A stretch of 52,730 nucleotides of DNA from Deltaproteobacteria bacterium (GTDB lineage Bacteria; Desulfobacterota; Desulfarculia; Adiutricales; Adiutricaceae): the NCBI GenBank assembly GCA_031264185.1, contig JAISEL010000141.1, positions 1 to 52,730 on the forward strand, read 5' to 3'. A program made the translations under genes and the position numbers. Shown in pieces: positions 1 through 10,573 of this stretch (positions within the stretch are counted from its first letter, which is position 1; the number at the start of each line of letters is the position of its first letter). A model generated the notes under the pieces. That model did not search any database. It had not been told where the DNA came from and saw only the letters and a list, made by a program, of their open reading frames with translations.

Positions 1-1337
1 GCCAGCAGGAAATTTAAATTAGAACTGACATTGCTCTTCTTTTTTCCTGATTCATACTGATACCAGTTAAAAGCTTTTAAATTGCTGGCGTTATAGTCGT
101 GAATGGAAAATTGATATGCTGCTGTGGACGGCCAATTAGTACGTCCGGTCGGAGTGTCAAAAACGGAGTTTTTCGTCGTTTGTTTGTATCCGTTAAATCC
201 AAGCGTGACATTATGAGATACCGGTCCGGTCGGAAATTCGCTGTCAATATAAAAATATCCTCCTTCGGAGGTCCTGACAGCATTTTCAGCCATGATGCTA
301 AATTGATATTCAGTGTTATTATTAACAAACGAACTAGCTGTTGTATATAACATTTTCCGGCTGTCTTTCCGGTGGTTAAAAGCCATTCTAAGCTTAAACA
401 TATCATTTATTTTATATTTTATCCCTACTCCTAAATTTAATGAATCAACATCATTAAAAGTATCATCAGGACCCCATAATTTTGAACCGTCCATCGGTTC
501 CGGTATGAACGGCAAACCGACATCCCCTGTCCAAAACTGCGTCTGACGCCCGTTTAAATGATATTGCCCATAAGACCCGTTGAGCTGAATCAGTAAATCG
601 TCATTGGGTTTAATATCCAGAGCTCCGCTGATAAGAAATCTGTCCAATTCTTGGTTTTCAATATTTGTTTCGCCGCCCTGTTTAAATACATTGAACCTGT
701 AGGCGAATTTCCCATCTTTATCAATTTTTCCGCCAAAGTCAGCGTGACCGTAATACTGCTGACCTCCGTAATTGCCCAGGCTAATTTTTCTGAGCGTTTC
801 CTGAGTCGGACGTTTTAAGACGTAATTCAAAACGCCGCCGACATTCCCGGCTCCGTAAAGGAACCCGTTTAATCCGCTCATTATTTCCACTGAAGACACA
901 TCCTCTAAAAACACGCCTAAAGCCAATGAATCAGACGGAATGCCATTTATAAGCATATGACTTGATCCGAAACCGCGTGTTGTGATATTGCTAATCATAT
1001 TAATGTCAAATACTGATGACATTGTCAGGGGATTCATTTTAAAAACTTGTTCCGGATTTCTGGCCTGAGTATTTTCGATCAGTTTTTCCGATATTACAAA
1101 CATAGAATACGGCGTATCAAGAATTTGTTTATCCCCCCACACCCCCAATTCTTCATAGGTCGATTTTCTGTACCCAACATCTTCGCCTCCGTCAGCAGGA
1201 GCAAAAAAGTCCACCTGCACCACATCCAAATCCTGGCTGCCCGGATCGCCGTCAGTTTGAGAGAAGCCGGCGCCGCTGTTAACTATTAAACAAATTTGCA
1301 GCAGCAATAAACACACAATACGACTAAAATTAGACAT
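1..1337 (-). CDS. TonB-dependent siderophore-type outer-membrane receptor (N-terminal part, runs off the window)
   Basis: The reading frame starts at an ATG at 1337-1335 behind a good ribosome site (AGAGGGGA) and stays open to base 1, so only about 445 N-terminal residues are present and the C-terminal barrel is cut off by the window. Residues 1-26 look like a signal peptide (basic start, long Leu/Ile/Val run). Next comes a plug domain: the phrases ITTRGFGSSHMLINGIP and VEIMSGLNGFLYGAGNVGG are typical of the FhuA/FpvA-like plug, including the conserved G-x-G-x-x-G-G-V stretch. After about residue 180 there are alternating aromatic strands such as YGHADFGGKIDKDGKFAYRF, typical of the barrel. 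The family imports ferric siderophores or similar ligands with TonB energy. The ligand cannot be told. No clear Fur box was seen upstream; an AG tract lies about 310 bp upstream. Confidence 0.9.
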   Translation of the reverse strand, partial: MSNFSRIVCLLLLQICLIVNSGAGFSQTDGDPGSQDLDVVQVDFFAPADGGEDVGYRKSTYEELGVWGDKQILDTPYSMFVISEKLIENTQARNPEQVFKMNPLTMSSVFDINMISNITTRGFGSSHMLINGIPSDSLALGVFLEDVSSVEIMSGLNGFLYGAGNVGGVLNYVLKRPTQETLRKISLGNYGGQQYYGHADFGGKIDKDGKFAYRFNVFKQGGETNIENQELDRFLISGALDIKPNDDLLIQLNGSYGQYHLNGRQTQFWTGDVGLPFIPEPMDGSKLWGPDDTFNDVDSLNLGVGIKYKINDMFKLRMAFNHRKDSRKMLYTTASSFVNNNTEYQFSIMAENAVRTSEGGYFYIDSEFPTGPVSHNVTLGFNGYKQTTKNSVFDTPTGRTNWPSTAAYQFSIHDYNASNLKAFNWYQYESGKKKSNVSSNLNFLL

Positions 1338-1910
<573 letters not shown>

Positions 1911-2096
1911 TCAGTCAATTTCACAGGCTTGAATATCATTACCGTGGGCTAATTCATATCCTGTCTTTGGACCATAATAAAAAGTATTTTTCTCCGGCTT
2001 GCTGCTTTCTTCTGATTGAATCTGCATCAGACGGCTGCTGGAAGAACAGCAGGCCCTAATCAAGTGTCCGCGCATACAGGGGTGATGTGCCTTCAC
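1911..2096 (-). CDS. Possible small Cys/His-containing protein (61 aa)
   Basis: A GTG-initiated frame of 61 codons without a strong ribosome site. Its N-terminus is rich in Cys and His (HHPCMRGHLIRACC), with one more Cys near the end, which could suit metal binding. I have an impression, not a demonstrated match, that short proteins with an HPCMxGxLIxAC start occur in deltaproteobacteria. It points the same way as the TonB receptor but is about 570 bp upstream of it. It could also be a chance frame in a non-coding region. Confidence 0.3.
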   Translation of the reverse strand: MKAHHPCMRGHLIRACCSSSSRLMQIQSEESSKPEKNTFYYGPKTGYELAHGNDIQACEID

Positions 2097-2614
2097 TAGG
2101 GCACTTAATTTACTTTTCCCGAACTGTTTTATTCGTCTTCGTTATTGTCTGGCAATCTAACATCATAAAAATTACTTGTCAAGAATTTTTACCATTACCA
2201 AACAGTACATTAACCAACTTCGATGATGTCTGATGGCCAGTTTTAATTTGATTATCATCAAAGACGGCATTCGGATGTCTTCATTCGGGTTTCTTCCCAC
2301 GCTTTCATGACTTCACGCTCAAGAAGCCGGACCTCTGCCCTTGGTTTTAGATTCACTCAGTCTTTTTTAACACCTAAAGGCCGCCATTCCGCCAATTATT
2401 ACTATAAACTGGGCACAAAATTCTTAAGTCCTGCCGGTCAGCCCAAACTTGAGTCTGGCGGTCCGTTTTTAGGATATGTTCCGGGGAGCCGTTTAATTTC
2501 AAGTCTTTGCCTGAATTTGCTGTGCTGTCATGAGCCATAAAGATCTTAAAGCCGAAAATTTGCTAAAATATAACAAGACTAAAGCGCCGTAACTTCATAC
2601 TCAAGGGAGACAAT
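2097..2614. other. Intergenic region, no supported gene
   Basis: AT-rich to mid-GC sequence before the TraB/GumN gene. A 77-codon plus-strand frame at 2307-2540 resembles no family and has no ribosome site, so it is not called. The last bases contain the GGGAGA ribosome site of the next gene. Confidence 0.4.
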
Positions 2615-3526
2615 ATGACCTCACATTTCCCCAGCCGAGCCGTCTTAGCTCGAATCGGCCTGACCTTTTTTCTGGCCTGGATTATTTTGTGCCCAACGGC
2701 ACCTCTTCGGGCTGAAAACCGGGGCCTTTTATGGCAGGTGACTGACAGCCGGGGTCATGAACTCTATCTTATGGGGTCTTTTCATGTCGGTAACGCCGGA
2801 ATTTATCCCTTAAACGAGGCCATAAGCCAGGCCTTTGCCCGCAGTACCCGTCTGGCTGTGGAAATTGATATAAACAGCCTGTCCGATGCTGACAGCGGTT
2901 TTATGCTCAAAAACGCCTATAATCCGCCTGACCTGACTTTAGATGCCCAGCTTAGTCCCAGAACCCGCGCCCTTCTGCCCAAAGCCTTTAAATTTATCCC
3001 CCAAGCGGTTATCCAAAGGATGCGGCCCTGGTTCGCCTCTATGCTCCTGGAAATTCAATCACTGGCCGCCAGCGGTTATTCGGAGGTGTTCGGTTTGGAT
3101 CTATACTTTTTAACTCAGGCCCGGGCCCGTCAGATACCTATTCTGGAGCTGGAGTCTTTTCAGGAACAGATGACCTTTTTCGTGAACTTGTCTCCTGATG
3201 AAAACGACTTATTTTTATGGGGGACATTGGAGGAGCTGGACCGGGAACAGGCTGTATTTGACCAGTTTCTGGCCGCCTGGAAGGAAGGCGACGCAGAGAA
3301 ATTTTACACTGCAGCCACAGAAAGCCTCCGTAAGTATCCGGAGCTTAAACCTATAAACGACCGGTTAATTATCCAGCGCAACTGGAACATGGCCGCCAGA
3401 ATAGCTCCCTGGTTTCTGGAAAGAGGTCAGGTAACATTTGTGGTGGTAGGGGCCGCTCATCTGGTCGGGCCGGACGGTCTTCCGTCTTTAATGGCCAGAG
3501 CCGGCCTTACTGTAACTCAGCTCTAA
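2615..3526 (+). CDS. TraB/GumN family protein, exported
   Basis: 303 residues with an N-terminal signal sequence (about residues 1-33, ending PLRA). The family hallmark GSFH lies at residues 54-57 (LYLMGSFHVG), followed by an acidic patch (LAVEIDINS), and the C-terminal second motif GAAH ends at residue 282. These paired His/Glu motifs define the TraB/GumN/Tiki fold, proposed to be metal-dependent proteases; the substrate in bacteria is unknown. The ATG follows GGGAGACAAT, a clear ribosome site. The LolA-like gene starts 22 bases downstream on the same strand, so the pair, perhaps with nadA, is probably one transcript. A periplasmic location is inferred from the signal peptide. Confidence 0.85.
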   Translation: MTSHFPSRAVLARIGLTFFLAWIILCPTAPLRAENRGLLWQVTDSRGHELYLMGSFHVGNAGIYPLNEAISQAFARSTRLAVEIDINSLSDADSGFMLKNAYNPPDLTLDAQLSPRTRALLPKAFKFIPQAVIQRMRPWFASMLLEIQSLAASGYSEVFGLDLYFLTQARARQIPILELESFQEQMTFFVNLSPDENDLFLWGTLEELDREQAVFDQFLAAWKEGDAEKFYTAATESLRKYPELKPINDRLIIQRNWNMAARIAPWFLERGQVTFVVVGAAHLVGPDGLPSLMARAGLTVTQL

Positions 3527-3548
3527 CCGGAAAATAAGAGGATATCAG

Positions 3549-4244
3549 GTGCTTTACAAGAAATTCTTCCCTGCATGGACTGCGGGGATCATTATTTTGA
3601 GCCTAAGTTTGGGTTCTTCTTTATCTCTGGCCGCCCCGACCGGTCAGGAGATCTTAAACGGACTGTCCGAACGCTATAAGGGGCTGACGGCCCTGGAAGC
3701 CGCCTACAGCAGGACCACCCAGACGCCCATGTCTCAGGGAGTTTTTAAGACTTCAACCAGCCAGACGGCCGGAGGTCATCTGTCCTGGCAGAAACCGGCC
3801 GCTTTAAGGCTTGACCAGAACAGGCCCACCCAGGAACTGATGGTTACCGACGGATCCACGGTCTGGTGGTATCTGCCGGCCGAAAAGCAGGTCCATGTTT
3901 ACCGGAAATTAAATCTGGCCGGCGAAATGGCCCCGCTTTTGTCGTTTTTAACCAACTTAAGTGAGCTAAAGAAAAGCTTTAAGATTAAAAAATCCCCGGA
4001 AGAGCCGGACCGGCCAGGGCAGATGGGTTTAATTTTAGAGCCCAAGAAAAAAGATTCTCTGACCGGTCAGATTGCGGCCTTTTGTGACCGGAACTTTCAG
4101 CTGACCGGCTTTGCTCTCATTGCCGTGACCGGGGAACGAACGGATTTTTATCTGACTGAGGTTCAGACCGCTTCCCCTCCGGCCGGAACATTCGTCTTCG
4201 AAGTTCCCAGGGGCGTTAAAATCATTGAAGAAACTGACCAGTAA
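3549..4244 (+). CDS. lolA: Outer-membrane lipoprotein carrier protein, LolA-like
   Basis: 231 residues starting at GTG, supported by AGAGGATATCAG just upstream. Residues 1-28 form a signal peptide. The mature part has the LolA layout: an N-terminal helix (ILNGLSERYKGLTALEAAY), then beta strands with the family pattern LSWQKPAALRLDQ, a glutamine/threonine strand, VTDGSTVWWYLPAEKQVHVY and LSFLTNLSELKKSF. LolA shuttles lipoproteins across the periplasm to the outer membrane. A lytic transglycosylase with a possible lipobox and a LysM lipoprotein in this window are candidate clients. It sits between the TraB/GumN gene and nadA with short gaps, consistent with co-transcription. LolA-fold proteins can have other roles, so exact orthology is inferred. 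Confidence 0.85.
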   Translation: MLYKKFFPAWTAGIIILSLSLGSSLSLAAPTGQEILNGLSERYKGLTALEAAYSRTTQTPMSQGVFKTSTSQTAGGHLSWQKPAALRLDQNRPTQELMVTDGSTVWWYLPAEKQVHVYRKLNLAGEMAPLLSFLTNLSELKKSFKIKKSPEEPDRPGQMGLILEPKKKDSLTGQIAAFCDRNFQLTGFALIAVTGERTDFYLTEVQTASPPAGTFVFEVPRGVKIIEETDQ

Positions 4245-4265
4245 GTCCGGTCAAAGGAATCCAAT

Positions 4266-5189
4266 ATGTCCGAGGTTATAGTCCCGGAAAAAGAACAGAT
4301 CGCCCGTCTGGCCAAAGACCGGGATGCGGTGATTCTGGCCCATTATTACTGTATCCCCGAAATCCACGAAGTTGCCCATTTTGTCGGCGACTCACTGGGG
4401 CTTTCCCAGGAGGCGGCCCGCAGTCCGGCCAAAGTCATAGTTTTCTGCGGTGTCCACTTTATGGCCGAAACGGCCTCTATTCTCTGTCCGGAAAAAACCG
4501 TTTTGCTGGCCAATGCCGAGGCCGGCTGCCCAATGGCCGATATGGTTGAACCCGAAGCTCTGGAAAAGAGGAAAGCCGAGCTGCCGGGAGTTCCGGTTTT
4601 GACCTATGTCAACTCCTCTGCCCGGGTTAAAGCCTTAAGTGATATCTGCTGCACTTCGGCCAATGCGGTGGCAGTCTTAAAATCCCTGCCGCCGGAGAGG
4701 ATCTTAATGACTCCGGACCGCAATCTGGCTGTCTACGCCCAGAGTTTTGTCCCCCAAAAAGAAGTTCTTCTGTGGCCCGGTTTCTGTCCCACCCACCACC
4801 GTCTTAACTTAGACGAGATTTTGGAGCTTAAAAAACAGCATCCGAAAGCTCTGGTGGCGGCCCATCCCGAGTGCCAGCCGAAAATTTTGGAACAGGCCGA
4901 TATCATAAGTTCCACCAGCGGTATTATCGCCAGTTGCGGAAAAAGTGAGGCCCGGGAATTTATCATCCTGACCGAATGCGGCGTTCTGCATCCATTAAAG
5001 AAGCAAAACCCCGGCAAAACATTCTATGAGCCCAGAACGCCCATGGTCTGTCCGAACATGAAGAAAAACACGGTCCAGGATATTGTTAAGGCTCTGGAAA
5101 CTCTGACCCCGGTCATTAAAGTGCCCGAAGAAATCAGGATTCCGGCTCTGGCGGCAGTGGAGAGGATGATGGCTGTCCCCAGGGATTAA
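4266..5189 (+). CDS. nadA: Quinolinate synthase
   Basis: 307 residues, the usual length for the short NadA type. It condenses iminoaspartate with dihydroxyacetone phosphate to quinolinate, in the de novo NAD pathway, using a [4Fe-4S] cluster. Visible hallmarks are ILAHYYCIPEI near the start, CGVHFMAETA, AEAGCPMAD (Cys88), WPGFCPTH (Cys174), HPEC, STSG and VCPNMKKNT (Cys262). Cys88, Cys174 and Cys262 fit the three cluster ligands by position. The ATG has AAAGGAAT upstream. No nadB or nadC is next to it, so the rest of the pathway must be elsewhere. It is followed by a nucleoside deoxyribosyltransferase-like gene on the same strand. Confidence 0.95.
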   Translation: MSEVIVPEKEQIARLAKDRDAVILAHYYCIPEIHEVAHFVGDSLGLSQEAARSPAKVIVFCGVHFMAETASILCPEKTVLLANAEAGCPMADMVEPEALEKRKAELPGVPVLTYVNSSARVKALSDICCTSANAVAVLKSLPPERILMTPDRNLAVYAQSFVPQKEVLLWPGFCPTHHRLNLDEILELKKQHPKALVAAHPECQPKILEQADIISSTSGIIASCGKSEAREFIILTECGVLHPLKKQNPGKTFYEPRTPMVCPNMKKNTVQDIVKALETLTPVIKVPEEIRIPALAAVERMMAVPRD

Positions 5190-5236
5190 GGACTTTAAAC
5201 TTCCGGCGCATGTGAAAGAGTGAAAGAAGGTGAATT

Positions 5237-5734
5237 GTGCCCTCGGTTTATCTGGCCGGACCGGACCTTTTTTACCCCGGGTACCCGGCTCTGATTAAAA
5301 AAACTGTTTTTACCGGCGCAGAACTGGGCTTTAATGTCCTCTTTCCCGGAGACGGAGATTCAGCCCACCCGACGGAAATTTTTCAGAGAAATCTGAAGTG
5401 CATTAATGACTGCGACGGGATAATAGCCAATCTTAACCCTTTCCGCGGCCATGAACCCGATTCCGGGACTGTCTTTGAAATAGGCTACGGTTACGCTCTG
5501 GGCAAATGGATAGTTGGCTACATGAAAGATCAGCGCGATGTTCTGTCCAGACTGAAAGACATACCAGGCTGCCTTAAGCCGGACAGCCTGACCTGCGCCG
5601 ACGGCTCGCTGGTGGAAGATTTTGGGCTCCCGGTCAATTTAATGCCCTCCCTGGCCCTGTGGAGTCTGACCGAAACTTTGGAGCAGGCATTGATTATGGC
5701 GAACCGAAAGCTGATTTTAGACGACGCTCTGTAA
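5237..5734 (+). CDS. Nucleoside 2-deoxyribosyltransferase family protein
   Basis: 165 residues beginning at GTG with GAAGG upstream. The N-terminus VYLAGPDLF, the central CINDCDGIIANLNPFRG and the sequence PDSGTVFEIGYGYALGK match the nucleoside 2-deoxyribosyltransferase fold. In the last of these, a Glu in the G-T-x-x-E segment is normally the catalytic nucleophile. Enzymes of this family cleave or transfer deoxyribose between nucleobases or hydrolyse deoxynucleoside monophosphates; substrate preference cannot be read from sequence. It is 47 bases downstream of nadA and ends facing gpmI. Confidence 0.85.
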   Translation: MPSVYLAGPDLFYPGYPALIKKTVFTGAELGFNVLFPGDGDSAHPTEIFQRNLKCINDCDGIIANLNPFRGHEPDSGTVFEIGYGYALGKWIVGYMKDQRDVLSRLKDIPGCLKPDSLTCADGSLVEDFGLPVNLMPSLALWSLTETLEQALIMANRKLILDDAL

Positions 5735-5799
5735 GATCTGTAAGACAGGATCAGGGGAAAGCATTAAATCAACAAAGCCGATCAGCCCCGATAATTTTA

Positions 5800-7359
5800 T
5801 CAGACCAGAAGACTTTCGGCCGTCATCTCCGGCGGAACCGAAAGTTCCATTAAGTTTAAAACGGTCGGGGCCACGTCGGACAGTTTCCCCCGGCGGCCGG
5901 TTATCTTAGCCTTGGGTTTTAAAGCCGTATAAGCGCATTCCACCGGAAACAGAGTGTGGCTCGTTTTAACCAGACCGGTCTGAGGATCGATCATCTCTTC
6001 GGCGTTACCGTGGTCGGCAGTCACTAAGACGTGATAGCCCGCAGCCAGAAGAGCCGGTACAATCTTACTCAGGCAGGTGTCCACCACTTCGGCCGCCCTG
6101 ACCGCCGCCTCCATGACCCCGGTATGGCCGACCATATCGCAGTTGGCGTAGTTAATGACTATAAAAGGATAGTTCTGGGGGAGATATTTGGCAGTAAATG
6201 TATCCGTCAGGATAAAAGCTTCCATTTCCGGATGACTGGCAAAGGTGGCCGGATCAAAGCGGCCCGGTATTTCCACCTGCTCCTCCAGAGGAAAGGGTTT
6301 GGTGGATTTGCCGTTAAAGAAGCTGGTCACGTGCCGGAATTTCTGGGTTTCGGCCAGCCTGAGCTGCTTTAAGCCGGCCAGAGAGACGACCTCACCCAAA
6401 AGTCCGGGCATCCCGCCTTCCCCGCCCATGGGGCCCAGCAAATATTCGGTAAATTCATCGTAATAGCGGGTTAAACCTAAGTATTTAACTTTCGGCCCCC
6501 GGGGTCTTCGGCCCGGATAATTCGGATCGCAGAAGGCCTGGGTCAGCTGAATGGCCCTGTCCTGACGGAAATTGGTGTGGAAAACACAGTCGCCCTCGGT
6601 GAATCCCCCATACCCGGCCTTTTTGACGGGCGGAATATACTCGTCCACCATATCAAAGCCGTCCGGAGTTTTTTCCGTGGCCCAGGCCAGCTCGACCGCT
6701 TTAATGGGCTCTTCGGCAAATTCTTTGGCCTGGCCGAAAACCAGAGCCTCATAGGCCAGATCAGTCAAAGGCCAGTCCCGGCTGCGGTCCATGCCGTAAT
6801 AGCGGCCCATCATGACCCCGATGGAGGCCTTCCCGGCCTCTTTCAGGACAATTTGCAGTTTAGCGATAAATTCCGGCGATGATCTGGGCGGAGTATCCCG
6901 GCCGTCTAAAAAAGGATGAACAATAATTGACCCCGGAGGGTTTTCCTTTCTGGCCTGACGTATAATTTTAAACAAATGCTCCTGATGGGCGTGAACCCCT
7001 TCATCCTGGAGTAAGCCCAGAAGATGAAGAGTTGAGCCTTTCTCCTGCCAGCAAGAAATCAATTCCCGCCATTTAGCCAGCTGAAAAAATGTTCCGTCCC
7101 TGAGGCCGTCATCTATACGTTTAAGTTCCTGGATGACTATCCTGCCGGCGCCCATGTTCAGGTGCCCCACCTCGCTTGAGCCCTGATAACCGTCCGGAAG
7201 TCCCACCGGTTCCCCGGCTGCGTCCAAGAGTGTCCATAAATTTCTGTCTTTTAACAGACTGTCCATAAAAGGGGTCCTGGCCGCCAGAACGGCATTGCCC
7301 GGAGCGTCCTCGCGGCGGCCCCAGCCGTCGCGGATAATGAGGCAGACCGGCGTAACCAT
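5800..7359 (-). CDS. gpmI: 2,3-bisphosphoglycerate-independent phosphoglycerate mutase
   Basis: 519 residues, the full size for the cofactor-independent, metal-dependent mutase that interconverts 3- and 2-phosphoglycerate in glycolysis. The N-terminal metal motif LIIRDGWG (Asp11), the catalytic serine segment SSEVGHLNMGAGR (Ser62 by alignment with the family) and the second metal segment VTADHGNAEEM are all present, as are HPFLDGRDTPP and MGRYYGMDR of the transferase domain. AAGGAG precedes the ATG at an ideal distance. The gene is divergent from groES and convergent with the deoxyribosyltransferase gene. No sign of damage. Confidence 0.97.
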   Translation of the reverse strand: MVTPVCLIIRDGWGRREDAPGNAVLAARTPFMDSLLKDRNLWTLLDAAGEPVGLPDGYQGSSEVGHLNMGAGRIVIQELKRIDDGLRDGTFFQLAKWRELISCWQEKGSTLHLLGLLQDEGVHAHQEHLFKIIRQARKENPPGSIIVHPFLDGRDTPPRSSPEFIAKLQIVLKEAGKASIGVMMGRYYGMDRSRDWPLTDLAYEALVFGQAKEFAEEPIKAVELAWATEKTPDGFDMVDEYIPPVKKAGYGGFTEGDCVFHTNFRQDRAIQLTQAFCDPNYPGRRPRGPKVKYLGLTRYYDEFTEYLLGPMGGEGGMPGLLGEVVSLAGLKQLRLAETQKFRHVTSFFNGKSTKPFPLEEQVEIPGRFDPATFASHPEMEAFILTDTFTAKYLPQNYPFIVINYANCDMVGHTGVMEAAVRAAEVVDTCLSKIVPALLAAGYHVLVTADHGNAEEMIDPQTGLVKTSHTLFPVECAYTALKPKAKITGRRGKLSDVAPTVLNLMELSVPPEMTAESLLV

Positions 7360-7482
7360 AGGTTTTCTCCTTAAAATAATATAGACACCCCCTAAGTATA
7401 ACCTATATTACTGGATTTTGGCTCCCGGATTTCGGGTCTTACTGAAATTTCCCTGGGGTTAAAAATTTTTTTTCTTCTGACC

Positions 7483-7510
7483 TTGACAATTGGCAGTCAG
7501 TGTTTATATT
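7483..7510 (+). promoter_or_regulatory. Sigma70-type promoter of groESL
   Basis: A consensus TTGACA at 7483-7488 is separated by 16 bases from TATATT at 7505-7510. It lies directly upstream of the CIRCE operator and about 195 bp before groES. This is the classic housekeeping-promoter-plus-HrcA arrangement. Confidence 0.75.
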
Positions 7511-7519
7511 AGCAGATGC

Positions 7520-7546
7520 TTGGCAATCTAAGGCCTTGAGTGCTAA
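7520..7546 (+). promoter_or_regulatory. CIRCE operator (HrcA binding site)
   Basis: The right arm GAGTGCTAA (7538-7546) matches the CIRCE consensus exactly, the spacer is exactly 9 bases, and the left arm TTGGCAATC (7520-7528) matches TTAGCACTC at 7 of 9 positions. It begins 10 bases after the -10 box, as expected for HrcA repression of groESL in heat-shock control. The hrcA gene is not in the window. Confidence 0.85.
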
Positions 7547-7705
7547 CTTTTTGGGCCTGGCTCTTTTTATTGAATTTATTTTTTAGCCTTAATTAACCTA
7601 ATTTATAGTCTGATCACAACAATTTCAGCCTATTACGGTTGGAATACCATTTCTTTTTAGTCGGGAGTATCCCGGCCTCCCGCTTTGAGCGGAAAGGAGC
7701 AGCAC

Positions 7706-7993
7706 ATGAATCTTCGTCCTTTGTCCGACCGCATCCTGGTCAAACGCATGGAAGATGAGGAAAAAACCAAGGGCGGCATCATTATCCCGGACACGGCCAA
7801 AGAAAAGCCCCAGCAGGGAAAAGTCGTGGCCGTCGGTGAAGGCAAACTGATGGATAACGGCACCCGGGTCAAAGCCGGGGTCAAAGCCGGTGATCACATT
7901 CTTTTCGGCAAGTATTCCGGCACCGAGATCAAGATTGACGGCGAGGAATACCTGATCATGCGTGACGATGATATCTTCGGGATCCTCGAATAA
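7706..7993 (+). CDS. groES: Co-chaperonin GroES
   Basis: 96 residues from the ATG at 7706, which has AAAGGAGCAGCAC directly before it. An upstream in-frame TTG at 7685 is rejected because it would put the ribosome site inside the gene. The start [13 protein letters not shown], the mobile-loop region [18 protein letters not shown] and the end [14 protein letters not shown] are standard for GroES, the heptameric lid of the GroEL cage in the cytoplasm. It is the first gene of the groESL operon, under the CIRCE element, with groEL 149 bases downstream. Confidence 0.98.
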   Translation: MNLRPLSDRILVKRMEDEEKTKGGIIIPDTAKEKPQQGKVVAVGEGKLMDNGTRVKAGVKAGDHILFGKYSGTEIKIDGEEYLIMRDDDIFGILE

Positions 7994-8109
7994 CACTGCG
8001 CTTTTCGGCCTGTAAGGCCGCTTTCAGCCGCAGCGGGCTCTTCGGCCCCTTATTTTCCGGGTTTTCCGGCAGTAATTCAGCTTTTGGGCCCCGGCCCTTT
8101 CTAATTTAA

Positions 8110-9786
<1,677 letters not shown>

Positions 9787-9816
9787 GAGCCATCCGCTTT
9801 TCTTGACTTTACCATG

Positions 9817-9853
9817 GGTCCTGGTTTATATTTTTAAACCAGGACCTTTTTTT
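9817..9853 (+). terminator. Rho-independent terminator of groESL
   Basis: A perfect 12-bp stem (GGTCCTGGTTTA at 9817-9828 with its complement at 9835-9846), a 6-base loop and seven T residues follow the groEL stop codon by about 30 bases. Confidence 0.93.
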
Positions 9854-9937
9854 GACCTTAAAGTCACACAAAATGGCCTGCTGATTTGCTTTTGCTTTCA
9901 TAAATCGGAGAGAATATAGCCAGAAAAACATAAAAAT

Positions 9938-9965
9938 TTGATCTCTGGCTAGAATTAGCTATAAT
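9938..9965 (+). promoter_or_regulatory. Putative sigma70-type promoter for the PUA/EVE-like gene
   Basis: TTGATC (9938-9943), 16 bases, then a consensus TATAAT (9960-9965). It lies about 85 bp before the start at 10052 and beyond the groESL terminator. Confidence 0.5.
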
Positions 9966-10051
9966 GCTGATGCTGACTAGGGCAGAACCGGTCCGGAAAT
10001 TATAGCTGTTCCCGTAAGGCGGCAGCCATCTTAGCTGAACAGGGGCGACCT

Positions 10052-10573
10052 ATGATAAAAAAACTGTGGGTGGTCAGACCGGAGCCGAATTTTGTCAACC
10101 GGCTGCCGATGTTCCTGGAAAAAGATATTGTGGCTATCGGCTGGCCGGCGGTGGGTGATTTGAGTCAGGGCCAAAACCGGGATTTTCTGGCTTACCGGCT
10201 TTGTCAGGCTTACCGGCACTATCTGGACACCAAAAAAGACGATCTGGCCATGGCCGTAGGTGTCTTAGACCGGTTCGTCAATCAAATCAAACTGGGGGAT
10301 TATGTCTTAATTCCCCAAAACGGTGATGTTTTTGTCAGCGAAGTGACTGGAAATTACTCTTTTCAGCCGGAATTGGGCCACGACGGACCCGAAGCCGGAT
10401 ATCCCCATTGGCGTAAGGTCAGGTTTCTTAAAAACAAACAGCCCTTCTCCCACATCCGGAACCTGCCCCTGGGAGTCCGCCGGGCCATTGACTGCCATCT
10501 GTCGGTTTTTTCCATCCACGCCGCAGCTGTGGCCATGTGGTCGCTTATCAAACAAAACAGCGGCGCCCCTTAA
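10052..10573 (+). CDS. PUA/EVE-like domain protein (as in N-termini of Mrr-like restriction proteins)
   Basis: 173 residues. The order WVVRPEPNFVNRLPMFLEKDIVAIGW, then a DLS motif, a helix, then IKLGDYVLIPQNGDVFVSEVTGNYSF and YPHWRKVRFL resembles the small PUA/EVE-like domain fused to Mrr-type nucleases or found alone, often next to DNA-modification genes. The nuclease domain is absent here, so it probably binds modified nucleic acid or acts as a sensor; this is inference. Its stop codon overlaps the stop of the convergent M48 gene by 4 bases. A separate promoter is proposed upstream. No mobile element adjoins it. Confidence 0.55.
   Translation: MIKKLWVVRPEPNFVNRLPMFLEKDIVAIGWPAVGDLSQGQNRDFLAYRLCQAYRHYLDTKKDDLAMAVGVLDRFVNQIKLGDYVLIPQNGDVFVSEVTGNYSFQPELGHDGPEAGYPHWRKVRFLKNKQPFSHIRNLPLGVRRAIDCHLSVFSIHAAAVAMWSLIKQNSGAP

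Noticed and set aside
2307-2540. 77-codon plus-strand frame before the TraB/GumN gene
   Set aside because: No ribosome site, no recognised motif, composition unlike the coding neighbours.
7685-7705. Earlier TTG start for groES
   Set aside because: It would place the AAAGGAG ribosome site inside the gene and add seven residues not found in GroES.
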